A stretch of DNA of 64,000 nucleotides from Bradyrhizobium erythrophlei (GTDB lineage Bacteria; Pseudomonadota; Alphaproteobacteria; Rhizobiales; Xanthobacteraceae), in contig NZ_LT670818.1 in the NCBI RefSeq assembly GCF_900129505.1, positions 1,240,001-1,304,000 on the forward strand, in the 5' to 3' direction. Positions within the stretch are counted from its first letter, which is position 1; every line of letters starts with the position of its first letter. Positions 23,841 through 33,528 of this stretch are shown here, piece by piece. Position numbers and translations under genes: made by a program. The notes under the pieces were generated by a model that ran no database searches, was not told where the DNA came from, and saw nothing but the letters and a program-made list of their open reading frames with translations.

Positions 23841-26072
23841 CTACTTCGTCAGCAGCGCAAACGCGCCGTTCCAGTCTTCCGGGGGCGGGTTGTTCTGGTA
23901 ATTGCGGATGCGCGCTTCGTATAGATTGTACAAAAGCTCCAGCGCGCCGGCGTCATCGGTGCGGCGGCCGCGCTCGATCGCGGCGAGTGCGCCCTCCCAG
24001 TCGCGGCTTCGATAGCACGCCAGCATCTCGATGGTCAGGTTGCGCAGCCGCTGGAAGCGGCCGGAATGCGCGGTGTCCTCGCGGCCGGCGATGGCGTAGA
24101 TGACCTCGGGCTCCTTCTTGCCCTTGACCATGATGAAATCGAGTTCGAGGATGGCGAACTTTTCCTTGGCCGCGAGCGCGGTTTTGGAGCCGACGATGAT
24201 CGGAAAGCCATATTCCTTGGATTGTCCTTCCAGCCGCGAGGCCAGATTGACGCTGTCGCCCAGCACGGAATAGTCGAAGCGCAGGTCGGACCCCATGTTG
24301 CCGACCACGCAAGTGCCGGTGTTCAGACCGACGCCGACATTGATCGGAATGTAGACGTGACCGCCCTGCTGCGCCTCCTGCTCGCGCACCTTGTTGAGCT
24401 CGTCGATCCGCTCCAGCATGTCGACGGCGGCTTCGCAGGCGTTGAGCTGGTGCTCCTTGTCGTCGAGCGGCGCGTTCCAGAACGCCATGATGGCGTCGCC
24501 CATGTATTTGTCGATGGTGCCCTTGCGCGCCAAGATTGCATTGGTCAACGGCGTCAGGAAGCGGTTCATCAGGGTGGTGAGGCCCTGCGGATCGCTTTTG
24601 TAGGATTCCGAGATCGTCGTGAAGCCGCGGACGTCGGAGAACATGATGGTCATCTCGCGCTCCTCGCCGCCGAGTACCAGTTTTTCCGGCGACTGCGCCA
24701 GCTGTTCAATCAGCGCCGGCGACAGATACTGGCCGAACGCCGAACGGATCTGCCGCCGCTGCGCCTGCTCCCTGACGAAGCTGGTAAAGATCAGGGTCAG
24801 ATAGATCGCGGTGGTCGACAGCAACGGATAGGTGAAATCGATCAGCAGCCGGTAGTGCGCATAGAAATACCAGGACGTTCCGATCAGCAGCGTCGCGAAC
24901 AGCGCACCGATGGCGGCAAGGGTGACCGGGCCGAACGTCGGTGCGAAGATGAGCACCAGAATTCCAAGGGCCAGCGCGGCGAAGAATTCCAGCGCGATGC
25001 CGTAACTCGGCTGCGAAAGGACCGCCTGGGTCAGCGCGCTTTCGAGCACCTGGGCGTGGATTTCGACACCCGGCATGGCCGGGGACACCGGCGTGGTCTT
25101 GATGTCGTTAAGCCCTACCGCCGAGGTCCCGATCAGCACCAGCTTGCCCTTGATCTTCTCGGACGGGACGTCGCTGGCGAGCAGGTCCTTCGCCGAAACA
25201 TAGATCGTGGGATCGCGGTGCCCGAAATGAACCCAGAGCTGGCCGTTGGCGTCGGTCGGAATCTGGAAACCCTTGACGCCGACGCTCTTGATTCCTGCCT
25301 GATCGGATTTGATGAAGATGGTGTCGGTGCCGGTGATCACCCGCAACAGCTCGAAACTCAGCGACGGCATGGTGACGCCCTGGGCCAGCATGATCATCGG
25401 CACCCGCCGCACGATGCCGTCGCGTTCCGGCCTGATGGTGAGCAGCGCGCGCCCGGCGGCGGCCTTTTCCAGCACCGGCGTGTTGCGCAACAGCCCTGGG
25501 AACTGGATCATGAACCGCTGCGGATCCTCGCCCAGCATCGCGAGCCCCGTCACCGGAAGCGACGTGTCGAGATCGGCTCTCGGTTCGGAGAGGCCGGATT
25601 CACCCAGCACCACGCGCGAGTGCCGCATGGCGTCGGCAAAAACCTGGTCGTTGCTCGGCAGCGCGCGCAGCTTGGCCCTGGTTTCCTCGTCGAGGTTGCG
25701 GAAGCTATCGGCGGCGACGTCCGGATTGAGCCGGTCGGGCTCCGCGAAAATGACGTCGAAGGCGATCGCGACAGCCCCGAGTTTGGTGAGGTCGGAGACC
25801 ATGTCGGCGAGCAGCGTCCGCGACCACGGCCACTGGCCGATCTTCGCAAGACTGGCTTCGTCGATGTCGACAATGGTGACCGGCGACTTGGCGAGCTTGG
25901 CGCGGGGGTCCAAACGCTGGAAAGTATCGAAGGTCCTGACCCGGATTTCCTCGACCGGCGCCGGATCGGCGACGCGCAGCGCCGCAAAGCCGATCAGAAG
26001 TGCGAGGCACACCAGCCGCGCATACCCGATCCGCCGTGTGAACCAGCGTCGCCATATCCTCAGTCGCTTCAT
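23841..26072 (-). CDS. CHASE2-domain adenylate/guanylate cyclase
   Basis: The 743-residue protein has an N-terminal membrane helix (about 14-32) and a CHASE2 periplasmic sensor domain (about 35-350, starting VRTFDTFQRLDPRA). Three further membrane helices (about 355-440) precede a class III cyclase domain (about 470-650). The metal-binding Asp residues are in FSDVRGFT and KYMGDAIMAFW; the transition-state Asn and Arg are in GDSVNLASRLEG. The Lys before MGD and the Asp of FDYSVLGDS suggest ATP rather than GTP as substrate. It follows the giant FecR-domain gene on the same strand by 153 bases. FecR-CHASE2 cyclase neighbourhoods are common, which suggests a link between envelope sensing and cAMP. 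Confidence 0.9.
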   Translation of the reverse strand: MKRLRIWRRWFTRRIGYARLVCLALLIGFAALRVADPAPVEEIRVRTFDTFQRLDPRAKLAKSPVTIVDIDEASLAKIGQWPWSRTLLADMVSDLTKLGAVAIAFDVIFAEPDRLNPDVAADSFRNLDEETRAKLRALPSNDQVFADAMRHSRVVLGESGLSEPRADLDTSLPVTGLAMLGEDPQRFMIQFPGLLRNTPVLEKAAAGRALLTIRPERDGIVRRVPMIMLAQGVTMPSLSFELLRVITGTDTIFIKSDQAGIKSVGVKGFQIPTDANGQLWVHFGHRDPTIYVSAKDLLASDVPSEKIKGKLVLIGTSAVGLNDIKTTPVSPAMPGVEIHAQVLESALTQAVLSQPSYGIALEFFAALALGILVLIFAPTFGPVTLAAIGALFATLLIGTSWYFYAHYRLLIDFTYPLLSTTAIYLTLIFTSFVREQAQRRQIRSAFGQYLSPALIEQLAQSPEKLVLGGEEREMTIMFSDVRGFTTISESYKSDPQGLTTLMNRFLTPLTNAILARKGTIDKYMGDAIMAFWNAPLDDKEHQLNACEAAVDMLERIDELNKVREQEAQQGGHVYIPINVGVGLNTGTCVVGNMGSDLRFDYSVLGDSVNLASRLEGQSKEYGFPIIVGSKTALAAKEKFAILELDFIMVKGKKEPEVIYAIAGREDTAHSGRFQRLRNLTIEMLACYRSRDWEGALAAIERGRRTDDAGALELLYNLYEARIRNYQNNPPPEDWNGAFALLTK

Positions 26073-26225
26073 GCTATCGAGATATCATGCTGAGGCGGAT
26101 TGATCACGTCCGGCGAGAGTATTTTGAATTCTTTACGGGAAATCCGGGGGACATCGGCTACCCCGGGCCTCATTCGGCGGCAACATTCCCTGCATCCGCA
26201 ACACCCCTTTGAGCGGGCAACCGGA

Positions 26226-29200
26226 TCAGACCAGGTGAAAATCGCTGGGATGCTGTTGCAGTTGCGCGACTGTCACGCCGAGCAGCGTGATCGTATCATG
26301 ATGGCTATCGGTAATGACCGTGTCGTGACCCGAATTGGCCGACTGCGCGCTGGCAAGTATGGCCTGAACGCTCGTGAACAGCGTGTGACTGATGTTGATG
26401 GTGTCATTGTTGACGTTGAAGTCCGCGATCGTCGGATTGCCGAAATTGGATTTGAACACAAACGTATCCTGGCCGCCGGCCCCGAAGATCGTCACATTGC
26501 CGTGCACGTCACCGAACGTGTCGTTTTGCGACGTTCCGTTGACGAACTTGAATTGCGAAAGATCCGCCGACGTATTGGTGCCGGCAATGGTTATGGTCAG
26601 CGGTTGATCGACGGAGGTGTGGAGACCGTTGTTGACCTGGGCCGTGAAGGTAAGGGTAAGCGTATCGCCGGACTTCAGGAAATCGAGGTCCGGATTGTTG
26701 GCGTTGTAGGTCCAGTGCAGGACATCCGTTCCGCCGTCACTGGTCGCAGTGTCGAACGTCACGTCGCCGGCATTGATCAGCCCGGCAAGGTTGACGTTCC
26801 CCGGCAGCGTGGTTGAGCCGTTGTAGGTAGCGACGGCGTCTCCAAGCACCGACGCCGTCAGCGTATCGCCGACGGCGGCATCGCTCACGGAAAGCGTTCC
26901 GGCAATCGGCGCCGCGAGTTCGGCGTGCGGCCCCGGAATCGACCCCGCGGAAATGTTGTCGATTTCGAAGGCGTTTGAAGTCGAGCCCAACACGACCTTG
27001 TCGAATGACGGAAGGCCATAGAACTCGACGTAACCGTTCGAGGCGAACGAGCCCTGCCCGCCGTTCGCCAACAGCGGCGCGATGTCCGCGCCTGTATAGG
27101 AAGCGACGAGCGTCCCGCCATGATAAAGAGCGATCGTGTTGTAGGAATCGACCGATCCCCAATAAAGACCAAAGGCGTTTTCTTCAGCCCCGAAGGTGAT
27201 GGTTTCCGAGGCGCCGCCGCCGATGCTCAAATAATTCGTCGTATCCGTCCCCCCCGGCAGGGGTCCGATGAACGGAGCCGAAGTGACGCTCGAGGAATCA
27301 TCGACCACACCGGCATGTCCCGATGCGGAAAATGTCGCGTTGAGGGCTGTACTGTAGAAATTGCCATGCCCGGCGCCATTGTTCGAATGCGAGCCCTCCG
27401 ACTGGCCGTTGAACGTTTCCGTGTTGAGGCCGAGCGTATTGTTGATGCTGCCCGGAGCAAGGACGATTGGCATACCCGGAGTTACGACGATCACCGCCTG
27501 CTCCGCCGGATCGGTCTCGCTCACGATCATTGGCACGTCGGGCGTGACCGTCACCGCCTCGGTGCCGTTCGCCGTCGCGCTGAGATTGCCTTCGGCGTCA
27601 TGCTCGGTCGCGGCCACGTGCAGCGTGAAGCTGGTGGCATCGGCGGGCTTGATGGCCAGGCTCGACAGGGTCCAGTCGTGGACGTCGACCGAGGTCGAGC
27701 CCGCGACCGCCGTGAAGCTATGGCCATGCCCGTCGCTCAGCGTTGCCCCCGCCGGGATCGTGCTGACCACCAGCGACGCCAGGCTGTTGGTGTCGCCGGG
27801 CAGGCCGTTGACCGTGGTGCCGAGGTCGAGCGCGATCGCCGTGCCCTCGAGGCCGCTCTCCGCCACCGGCGCCACTGTCGGTGCCGTCGGGCTGACGACC
27901 ACGATTTCGGTTTCCGGCAAGCTGTAGTCGTAACCGTCGACCGCGGTCACCAGCGCCTTCAGCGTAAAGTTGGCGGCATCGGCCGGCGTGATCGTCAGGT
28001 TCGACAGGTTCCAGGAGGCGACATCGACGGAGCCGTCGGCGCTGCCGGAAGTATAGGTGTGACCCGGCGTTCCATCCGTGATCACCGCGCCACATGGAAT
28101 TTCGCCGATCACGAAGCTGGCCAGGTTCGCGCCGGTGACGGTATCGGAGAAGGCAAGATGAATCGCCGCGCCCTCGACGCCGGCAACCGGAGCGGGCGCC
28201 CCCACGCTGAGCACCTGCGGCAAGACCTTGAGGATAGTTCCGCCAGAGCCATCGCTCTTGAAGGCCACCGCGTCGCCCGCCGGCACCGAAATATCAAACG
28301 TGACCGGCTTGCCGTTCACCAGCAGCGTCGAGCCGTCGAAATAAGCGCTGGTGACGATCGTACCCGCAAGATCGATGCTCGCAAGACCGCTGACGGTGCC
28401 GGTGAAGTTCGAGGAGGCTTCGAGCTTCAACGTGCCGGGACCGTCGAACGTGATGGCCTGCGCGTCCTCTCCGGCGAGATCCAGCGTCCCGCCGTTGCCG
28501 ATGATGGCCGTTCCGGTGCCGCTGACGTCGCCGTCGATGACGAGCGTGCCGCCCTCGGCCTTCAGCGCGCCGTCGTTGACGATGGCCCCGTGGATTGTCA
28601 GCGTACCGCCGGTCGCTTCGATCGTTCCATGATTATGGACGGTGGTTCCGGCCCCGATCGTGTTGCTGCCGCTGATCGCATCGATGATGCCGTTGTCGGT
28701 GATGACGCCGCCATTGATGGTGGCACCCTTCAGCGTCAGCAGGTCATTACCATCAATGGTCAGCTGGCTGTCGGTTATGGTAGTGCCATTCTCAAGGATC
28801 AGATCGCCGGGCGCGGACCTGACCGGGCTGTCCACCTCGATGCTGGTGCCGGTCACCGCCACATTGTCCAGCGTCAGCGAGATGCCTTGCTCGATCTTGA
28901 CGTCACCGTAGTTCAGGCTGGCGCCGCTGATCGTGCTGTCGCCCGTGACATCGATGAGGCCGGCGACGACGCTGCCCGATACCGTGTTGTAATCGTCGAT
29001 CGTGCCACCGTCGATGGTCGCATGGTTCAGCACCAGCCTCGCGGTACCGTCGACCGTGATCGTACCGCCGGCATTGGCGACCGTAGTGCCCTGGTCAAGG
29101 AGCAACAGGCCGGCGGCCAGGATCTCAAGCGTGTGATTGGCGGTGACGGTCACCTTGTCCAGCGCGTTGCCGGTGCCGCTGAGGTCGATCCGGCCGGAAT

Positions 29201-32200
29201 TGCCGAGCGACCCGCCATTGATGGTGACGCCCGTCAGATCGAGCGTCGATCCGTTGCCGACCGTCACGATGCCGCCGGTATTGGTCACCGCCAGGGAGGC
29301 CAACTTCAGCGTCGAGTTGCCGATCGCCTGCAGCGTCCCGGTATTGATCACCGGCTCGCCGGTGATGTCGAGTTCGCCGCCATTCGCTTCCAGCGTGCCG
29401 AAATTGGTCAGGGTGACGAGCGCGGCGGGATCGATCGTCAATATCCCGCCGGTCGCCTCGATCAGGCCGTGGTTGGTGATGCCTACATCGGTGAGGGTGC
29501 CGTTACCCGTCGCATCCAACGTGCCGCTAATGCTGAGCGTTCCACTGCCGATCGTTGCGGTATCAAGTGTCAGTGTGGCGTTGGCATCAACCGTAATCGT
29601 GCCGCCGGCATTGGTGACCGCAGTACCCTGGTCAAGCAGCAGCGCGCCGCCGGAGAGAACCTCCAACGCGGCCCCGTTGGTTACGGTCTCATCGTGAAGC
29701 GCATTGCCGGCACCTGAGACGTTGAGTTGGCCGAAATTAAAAAGCGAACCGTTCTTGACCACGGCACTTCCGGTGAGATCGATGATGCCACCCGGGTCGT
29801 TGAAGACGACTCCGGAGTTGATGGTCGCATCGTCCAGCGTCAGCGTCCCGTCAACAACCTCCCAGGAAAAGGGATCGAAAACCGTGGAGCCCTGATCAAC
29901 GATCAGCGCGCCACCGGAAACAATTTGCAGGGCACCGCCAACCGCGACCGTCTCGTCGTGCAACGCGTTGCCGAGGCCAGAGACGAGGGTAAAGTTGAAA
30001 TTGGACAGCGAACCATTTTTCAGCACGCCCAAGCCGGTGAGATTGATCGCACCCGAATTCAGGACCGAGCCGCCGTCGATGGTCGCATCGTCTATCGTCA
30101 GTTCGCCGATACCAGCGGCGCCATCGTCGATGCGGATCATCCCGGTGTTGGTGACCGTCGAGTCCTGGTCGATGGTGAGCGCGCCGCCGGAGAGAATCTC
30201 GAGGCCGTTGTTGGCGGTGACATGCTCGTTGTGCAGCGCGTTTCCAAGGCCGCTGACGTCGATCGTGCCCGAATTGCCGAGCCAGCCGTTTTCCAGCACC
30301 GCCGCGCCGGTGAGATCAATCTCGCCGCTGTTGGTGACGGTGCCGCCCTCGATGCCCGCGCCGTTCAACGTCAGCCTGGCTTCGTCGTCGACCGTGAGAT
30401 TGCCGCCGAAATTGTCGACGACATCCAGGATATTGAGCGTGCCGCCGCTGACTTCGATCGTCCCGGAATTCGCGATCGCGACGGACGTCTTGAAATCGCC
30501 GCCGTCGGCGAGCGTGATGAAACCGGAGTTTTGCAGGACGCTTTGATTTAGAATCTCCGCCAGCCCGCCGACACTGATGCTTCCAAAATTCTTGACAATT
30601 GAGTCGGCGCTGAGATTGAGCGCGCCGCCGATCGTCAGCGTGCTTTGATTGATCAACTGCGGAGGCAAGGTCCCGAAGTCGTTCATGGTCAGCGATTTCG
30701 CGACGGCCGGCGCATCGATGGTGACGGGAAAAGACGGCGACAGGCCGTGCAGCTGATCGGTGATGACGATGGCGTCATCGTTCGCCGTCGGAACGGTACC
30801 GGTTTCCCAGTTGGTCGGGTCGCTCCACAGCGCGCCGGACTCGGGCACCGGCTTGGTGTCGATCCAGACCACGGCAGCCTCGTCGGTACCGGTGATCGTG
30901 ACGATCACGTTCTTGGTGGTGGTGGCGCCCTGCGAATCCGTCAGCGTCACCGTATAGGTGAGCGTCAGGATTTCACCCTTGGAGAGGAAATCGGCGACGT
31001 AAACCGGGAGATCGGCGAGTTTCCAGTGGATCGTGCCGCTGCCGGTCCCGGTGCTGTCGTTTGCAATCGACGCGCTGAGCGCCGCTTCAAGCAGACCAAG
31101 CGGGCCTGGCGGGAGCTTATCGACGCCGTTGAGCAACGTGACCCCGTTGAGCACCCCGACCGCGCCTGTCAGCGCGGTTGAAACCGTATGGGTGTCGGTC
31201 AGATCGACATCGTCAAAGGCCAGCGTGCCCGACGTCGGGACTTTTGTGGTCAGAGGGCCACCCGGCACGCTGGTGCCGCCCGAAAACGCGATCGTCGGCG
31301 CACTGCTAGTGATGACGGGAACGTCATTGGTGCCGGTAATCGTGATCGTAAACGGAAGCAGAGTAACCTCGTCGTTCGCGGCGAAGTTGTTGTGGACCTC
31401 AACCGTATAGGTGAGCGTTACCGTCTCGCCGGCTGCGAGAAAGTCGAAAGCGTTGTCCGGCAAGCTGTACGTAATGGTCGCCGAACCGTGATTTTTATTG
31501 CCGGGATCGGGGACCGGAACGAGATTGATTTCGGTCGCCACGATGTCCGCAAGTTGCTGGGCGTTCAATGTCGAAGTGACGTCGCCGTGCGCCGCGTTCT
31601 GGTAGGTGAAACCACCGAACTTCACCAAGGCCGAAGGAACATCGCCGGCGTTGTTATCGACCCAGTTGACCTTGAGGAAGACGGAGTCGGGGTCAGTGGT
31701 ATCATGGGTCTTGCCGGCGAGTTCAGCCGCAAGAAAGACAGTCGTGGGGTGACCGGCTGAGTCGACGATCCCCGCGATCGGCGGTCCGGGAATGTGCGGA
31801 TTGGAGTTGCCCGGCGCGTTCGGATTCTGCTGCGTCGTATTGTTGGCAAAGTTGATGTTGACGATGACCGGCGTCGCGCTGAGGCCGTTCGGCAGGGAAA
31901 CCGGCTGCAGCGACTGCGGAATGCCGACATCGGTGAAATGATCGAAGGTTTTCGGATTGGAGTTGTCGGTGAACTTCAGCGAAAACACGTCGGTGATGAG
32001 CTTTTGTATTTCGGGCGGCAGCGGCGAGTTGGTAATGGAGACCTGGCCCTGGCTGATGTTGATCTGCTGCCCGGCCTGGTTGACGGTCGCGATCGGCGTC
32101 AGCGTGTTCTTGTCGAACAGGATGTAGGAGCCGGTGGTGCCGTCCGGCTCGACCAGAACCTGGAATTTCGCGTCCGGCGCGCCGCCCTGGCCGGGAACGT

Positions 32201-32924
32201 TGAAATCGATCTCGACCAGAACCGCGGTGCCGCGGATGCCCATGGTCGCGACCGGGGTGTCGACCTTCATGTCGCCGTGCTTCGCCGTTTCGCCGGCGAC
32301 GAAGGAGATGGTCCCCGCCACCAGGCTGATCAGCGATGAATTGTTCGACCCGTTGGGGTCGTAGACCATTTCGTTGAGCACCATTCGCGCATTCGACGAG
32401 AGGCCGAACACGGTGCCGTCGATGAAGGTGATGCCGAGCGTCGAATCGGAGCCGGACTGGACCACATCGCCTTTTTCGACGTTGTCGCCATTGTTCAGGA
32501 TGATCGAAACGCCGTTGCGGACCACGGTCGCGGTGCCTGCGAGCTTGGTGACGTGGCCGATCACCTGAGCCGCAGCCGCGCCGCCGCCGGCCTGCGCGTA
32601 TTCGGTGTGGCCGGTCAGCGCGTCGACGAGATCGCCGGTGAGGTGCGCGCCATCGGGCGACGACAGTGCCGCGTGCTTCTCGCCCTTGAAGTAATCGTGC
32701 AGGACCAGTTCGCGGTGGTCGTGGGAAAGGACGAGATCGACGCCGGAACGCTTGAAATCGCCGTTGAAGAGCAGCTGCGAGTCGGGAACGATGATCGCAC
32801 CTGCCGGCGCATGCGTCGCATGCGCGGTCATCGTCTCGACGTGGCCATGTCCCTGCTGATGCAGACCCGAGCCGTCAGCAGCAAAGTTGGCGTCGAATTT
32901 ACCGGCGTAATTCAATAGGACCAC
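26226..32924 (-). CDS. Giant FecR/VCBS/beta-helix type I secreted surface protein
   Basis: The 2232-residue protein has no Sec signal. An Ala-rich linker (GGGAAAAQ, 113-120) leads to a FecR-type domain (about 121-245: VIGHVTKLAG, GDVVQSGSDS, TPVATMGIRGTAVLVEID). VCBS/cadherin-like modules follow (about 385-680), each ending TITGT. A long beta-helix region (about 710-1540) contains four GNAL-headed repeats and many 'GGTLTI..' turns. Two 110-residue repeats (about 1575-1795), a lectin-like module (about 1825-2005) and another VCBS unit come next. The last 110 residues (GAGGQDTFVFKSNFGNPTIADFN) match serralysin-type C-terminal secretion signals, but classical RTX calcium repeats are absent. The start codon is GTG with a weak ribosome site. 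It is probably an adhesin or matrix protein. Confidence 0.88.
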   Translation of the reverse strand: MVLLNYAGKFDANFAADGSGLHQQGHGHVETMTAHATHAPAGAIIVPDSQLLFNGDFKRSGVDLVLSHDHRELVLHDYFKGEKHAALSSPDGAHLTGDLVDALTGHTEYAQAGGGAAAAQVIGHVTKLAGTATVVRNGVSIILNNGDNVEKGDVVQSGSDSTLGITFIDGTVFGLSSNARMVLNEMVYDPNGSNNSSLISLVAGTISFVAGETAKHGDMKVDTPVATMGIRGTAVLVEIDFNVPGQGGAPDAKFQVLVEPDGTTGSYILFDKNTLTPIATVNQAGQQINISQGQVSITNSPLPPEIQKLITDVFSLKFTDNSNPKTFDHFTDVGIPQSLQPVSLPNGLSATPVIVNINFANNTTQQNPNAPGNSNPHIPGPPIAGIVDSAGHPTTVFLAAELAGKTHDTTDPDSVFLKVNWVDNNAGDVPSALVKFGGFTYQNAAHGDVTSTLNAQQLADIVATEINLVPVPDPGNKNHGSATITYSLPDNAFDFLAAGETVTLTYTVEVHNNFAANDEVTLLPFTITITGTNDVPVITSSAPTIAFSGGTSVPGGPLTTKVPTSGTLAFDDVDLTDTHTVSTALTGAVGVLNGVTLLNGVDKLPPGPLGLLEAALSASIANDSTGTGSGTIHWKLADLPVYVADFLSKGEILTLTYTVTLTDSQGATTTKNVIVTITGTDEAAVVWIDTKPVPESGALWSDPTNWETGTVPTANDDAIVITDQLHGLSPSFPVTIDAPAVAKSLTMNDFGTLPPQLINQSTLTIGGALNLSADSIVKNFGSISVGGLAEILNQSVLQNSGFITLADGGDFKTSVAIANSGTIEVSGGTLNILDVVDNFGGNLTVDDEARLTLNGAGIEGGTVTNSGEIDLTGAAVLENGWLGNSGTIDVSGLGNALHNEHVTANNGLEILSGGALTIDQDSTVTNTGMIRIDDGAAGIGELTIDDATIDGGSVLNSGAINLTGLGVLKNGSLSNFNFTLVSGLGNALHDETVAVGGALQIVSGGALIVDQGSTVFDPFSWEVVDGTLTLDDATINSGVVFNDPGGIIDLTGSAVVKNGSLFNFGQLNVSGAGNALHDETVTNGAALEVLSGGALLLDQGTAVTNAGGTITVDANATLTLDTATIGSGTLSISGTLDATGNGTLTDVGITNHGLIEATGGILTIDPAALVTLTNFGTLEANGGELDITGEPVINTGTLQAIGNSTLKLASLAVTNTGGIVTVGNGSTLDLTGVTINGGSLGNSGRIDLSGTGNALDKVTVTANHTLEILAAGLLLLDQGTTVANAGGTITVDGTARLVLNHATIDGGTIDDYNTVSGSVVAGLIDVTGDSTISGASLNYGDVKIEQGISLTLDNVAVTGTSIEVDSPVRSAPGDLILENGTTITDSQLTIDGNDLLTLKGATINGGVITDNGIIDAISGSNTIGAGTTVHNHGTIEATGGTLTIHGAIVNDGALKAEGGTLVIDGDVSGTGTAIIGNGGTLDLAGEDAQAITFDGPGTLKLEASSNFTGTVSGLASIDLAGTIVTSAYFDGSTLLVNGKPVTFDISVPAGDAVAFKSDGSGGTILKVLPQVLSVGAPAPVAGVEGAAIHLAFSDTVTGANLASFVIGEIPCGAVITDGTPGHTYTSGSADGSVDVASWNLSNLTITPADAANFTLKALVTAVDGYDYSLPETEIVVVSPTAPTVAPVAESGLEGTAIALDLGTTVNGLPGDTNSLASLVVSTIPAGATLSDGHGHSFTAVAGSTSVDVHDWTLSSLAIKPADATSFTLHVAATEHDAEGNLSATANGTEAVTVTPDVPMIVSETDPAEQAVIVVTPGMPIVLAPGSINNTLGLNTETFNGQSEGSHSNNGAGHGNFYSTALNATFSASGHAGVVDDSSSVTSAPFIGPLPGGTDTTNYLSIGGGASETITFGAEENAFGLYWGSVDSYNTIALYHGGTLVASYTGADIAPLLANGGQGSFASNGYVEFYGLPSFDKVVLGSTSNAFEIDNISAGSIPGPHAELAAPIAGTLSVSDAAVGDTLTASVLGDAVATYNGSTTLPGNVNLAGLINAGDVTFDTATSDGGTDVLHWTYNANNPDLDFLKSGDTLTLTFTAQVNNGLHTSVDQPLTITIAGTNTSADLSQFKFVNGTSQNDTFGDVHGNVTIFGAGGQDTFVFKSNFGNPTIADFNVNNDTINISHTLFTSVQAILASAQSANSGHDTVITDSHHDTITLLGVTVAQLQQHPSDFHLV
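29000..30320 (-). repeat. Internal beta-helix repeats of the giant gene
   Basis: Four protein repeats headed GNALHNE, GNALHDE, GNALHDE and GNALDKV correspond to DNA near 30225, 29950, 29690 and 29155. Each has the pattern: conserved head, LEILSGGAL-type strand, DQGT/DQDS turn, then 'G(T/S)I.V' strands. Spacing runs from 260 to 535 bases, so the array is degenerate and probably old, and could still recombine. Confidence 0.7.
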
Positions 32925-33528
32925 CGCGGATGGTTAATAACTATATAAATTTCAATCGTCTAAACTTGCATATCACCGGGGTAAGCATTGCGAAACCATC
33001 TCCTGCTTGTGCAAGTCCGTACAACCGGGTCTCGCAGAACCGATCCGCGCCATCTTTTCTGTCGAATCATCAGATAGCTAAGTATTCATAGCGGACTCCC
33101 CATGTATAGACTCAAGTATCTAAAGCATAGACCAGGCATTATAGTCTAATCGAAAGTATAGAATTAGATACGGATACTTATCTAATCTACCTCTTGCATT
33201 CCGTTGCAGGACACTGCGCCATTTTCTCAGCTAAAACTGTGATCTGGATAACAAATGGCGTGAGGGGTGGCCAATTAGCCATATCTCCGGGAAATCCGAC
33301 TCGACACAACCATTGCATGTGCTTTCCGCTCTTTGCGAGTGTCCCGTTTAATTCGCAGCCGGCGATGCATAAAATTGTCAGCGAACCGGTGAGGCGGGTT
33401 TCAGCCTGTTTCCCGCTTTCCGGCCGCTGACGGCCGGCTTTAAATAAACGAAAAGCCCCCCCGCCCATCATCGCCTGCGAAACGATCCGGTCACGAGCTG
33501 GCTAGTCAGCCTCGCCGATGCCCGGACA
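32925..33528. promoter_or_regulatory. AT-rich divergent control region
   Basis: This 604-bp gap between the giant surface-protein gene and the LapG-like gene is far more AT-rich than its surroundings between about 32930 and 33190. It contains repeated GTATAGA/CATAGAC words and a perfect inverted repeat, ATTAGATA (33163-33170) with TATCTAAT (33179-33186). A stem CCGGCCG/CGGCCGG lies at 33420-33437. The composition and palindrome suggest binding by a silencer or regulator. Open frames here are not convincing. Confidence 0.5.

Noticed and set aside
24066..26093. 675-codon open frame opposite the cyclase gene
   Set aside because: Shadow of the CHASE2 cyclase on the other strand; no recognisable motif.
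26226..26560. RTX calcium-binding repeats at the end of the giant protein
   Set aside because: Only one GAGGQDTF-like piece is present; there is no GGxGxDxUx array, so I call a serralysin-like secretion end but not RTX repeats.
27120..29717. 865-codon open frame opposite the giant gene
   Set aside because: It mirrors the repetitive, high-GC coding strand; the composition is Arg/Asp-rich with no domain, and the opposite frame is clearly the real protein.
29000..30320. CRISPR-like array
   Set aside because: The recurring blocks are in-frame protein repeats of variable spacing inside one coding sequence, not constant repeats with unique spacers.
33194..33430. 78-codon open frame in the AT-rich gap
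   Set aside because: No ribosome site, unusual composition and no family resemblance; the region looks regulatory.
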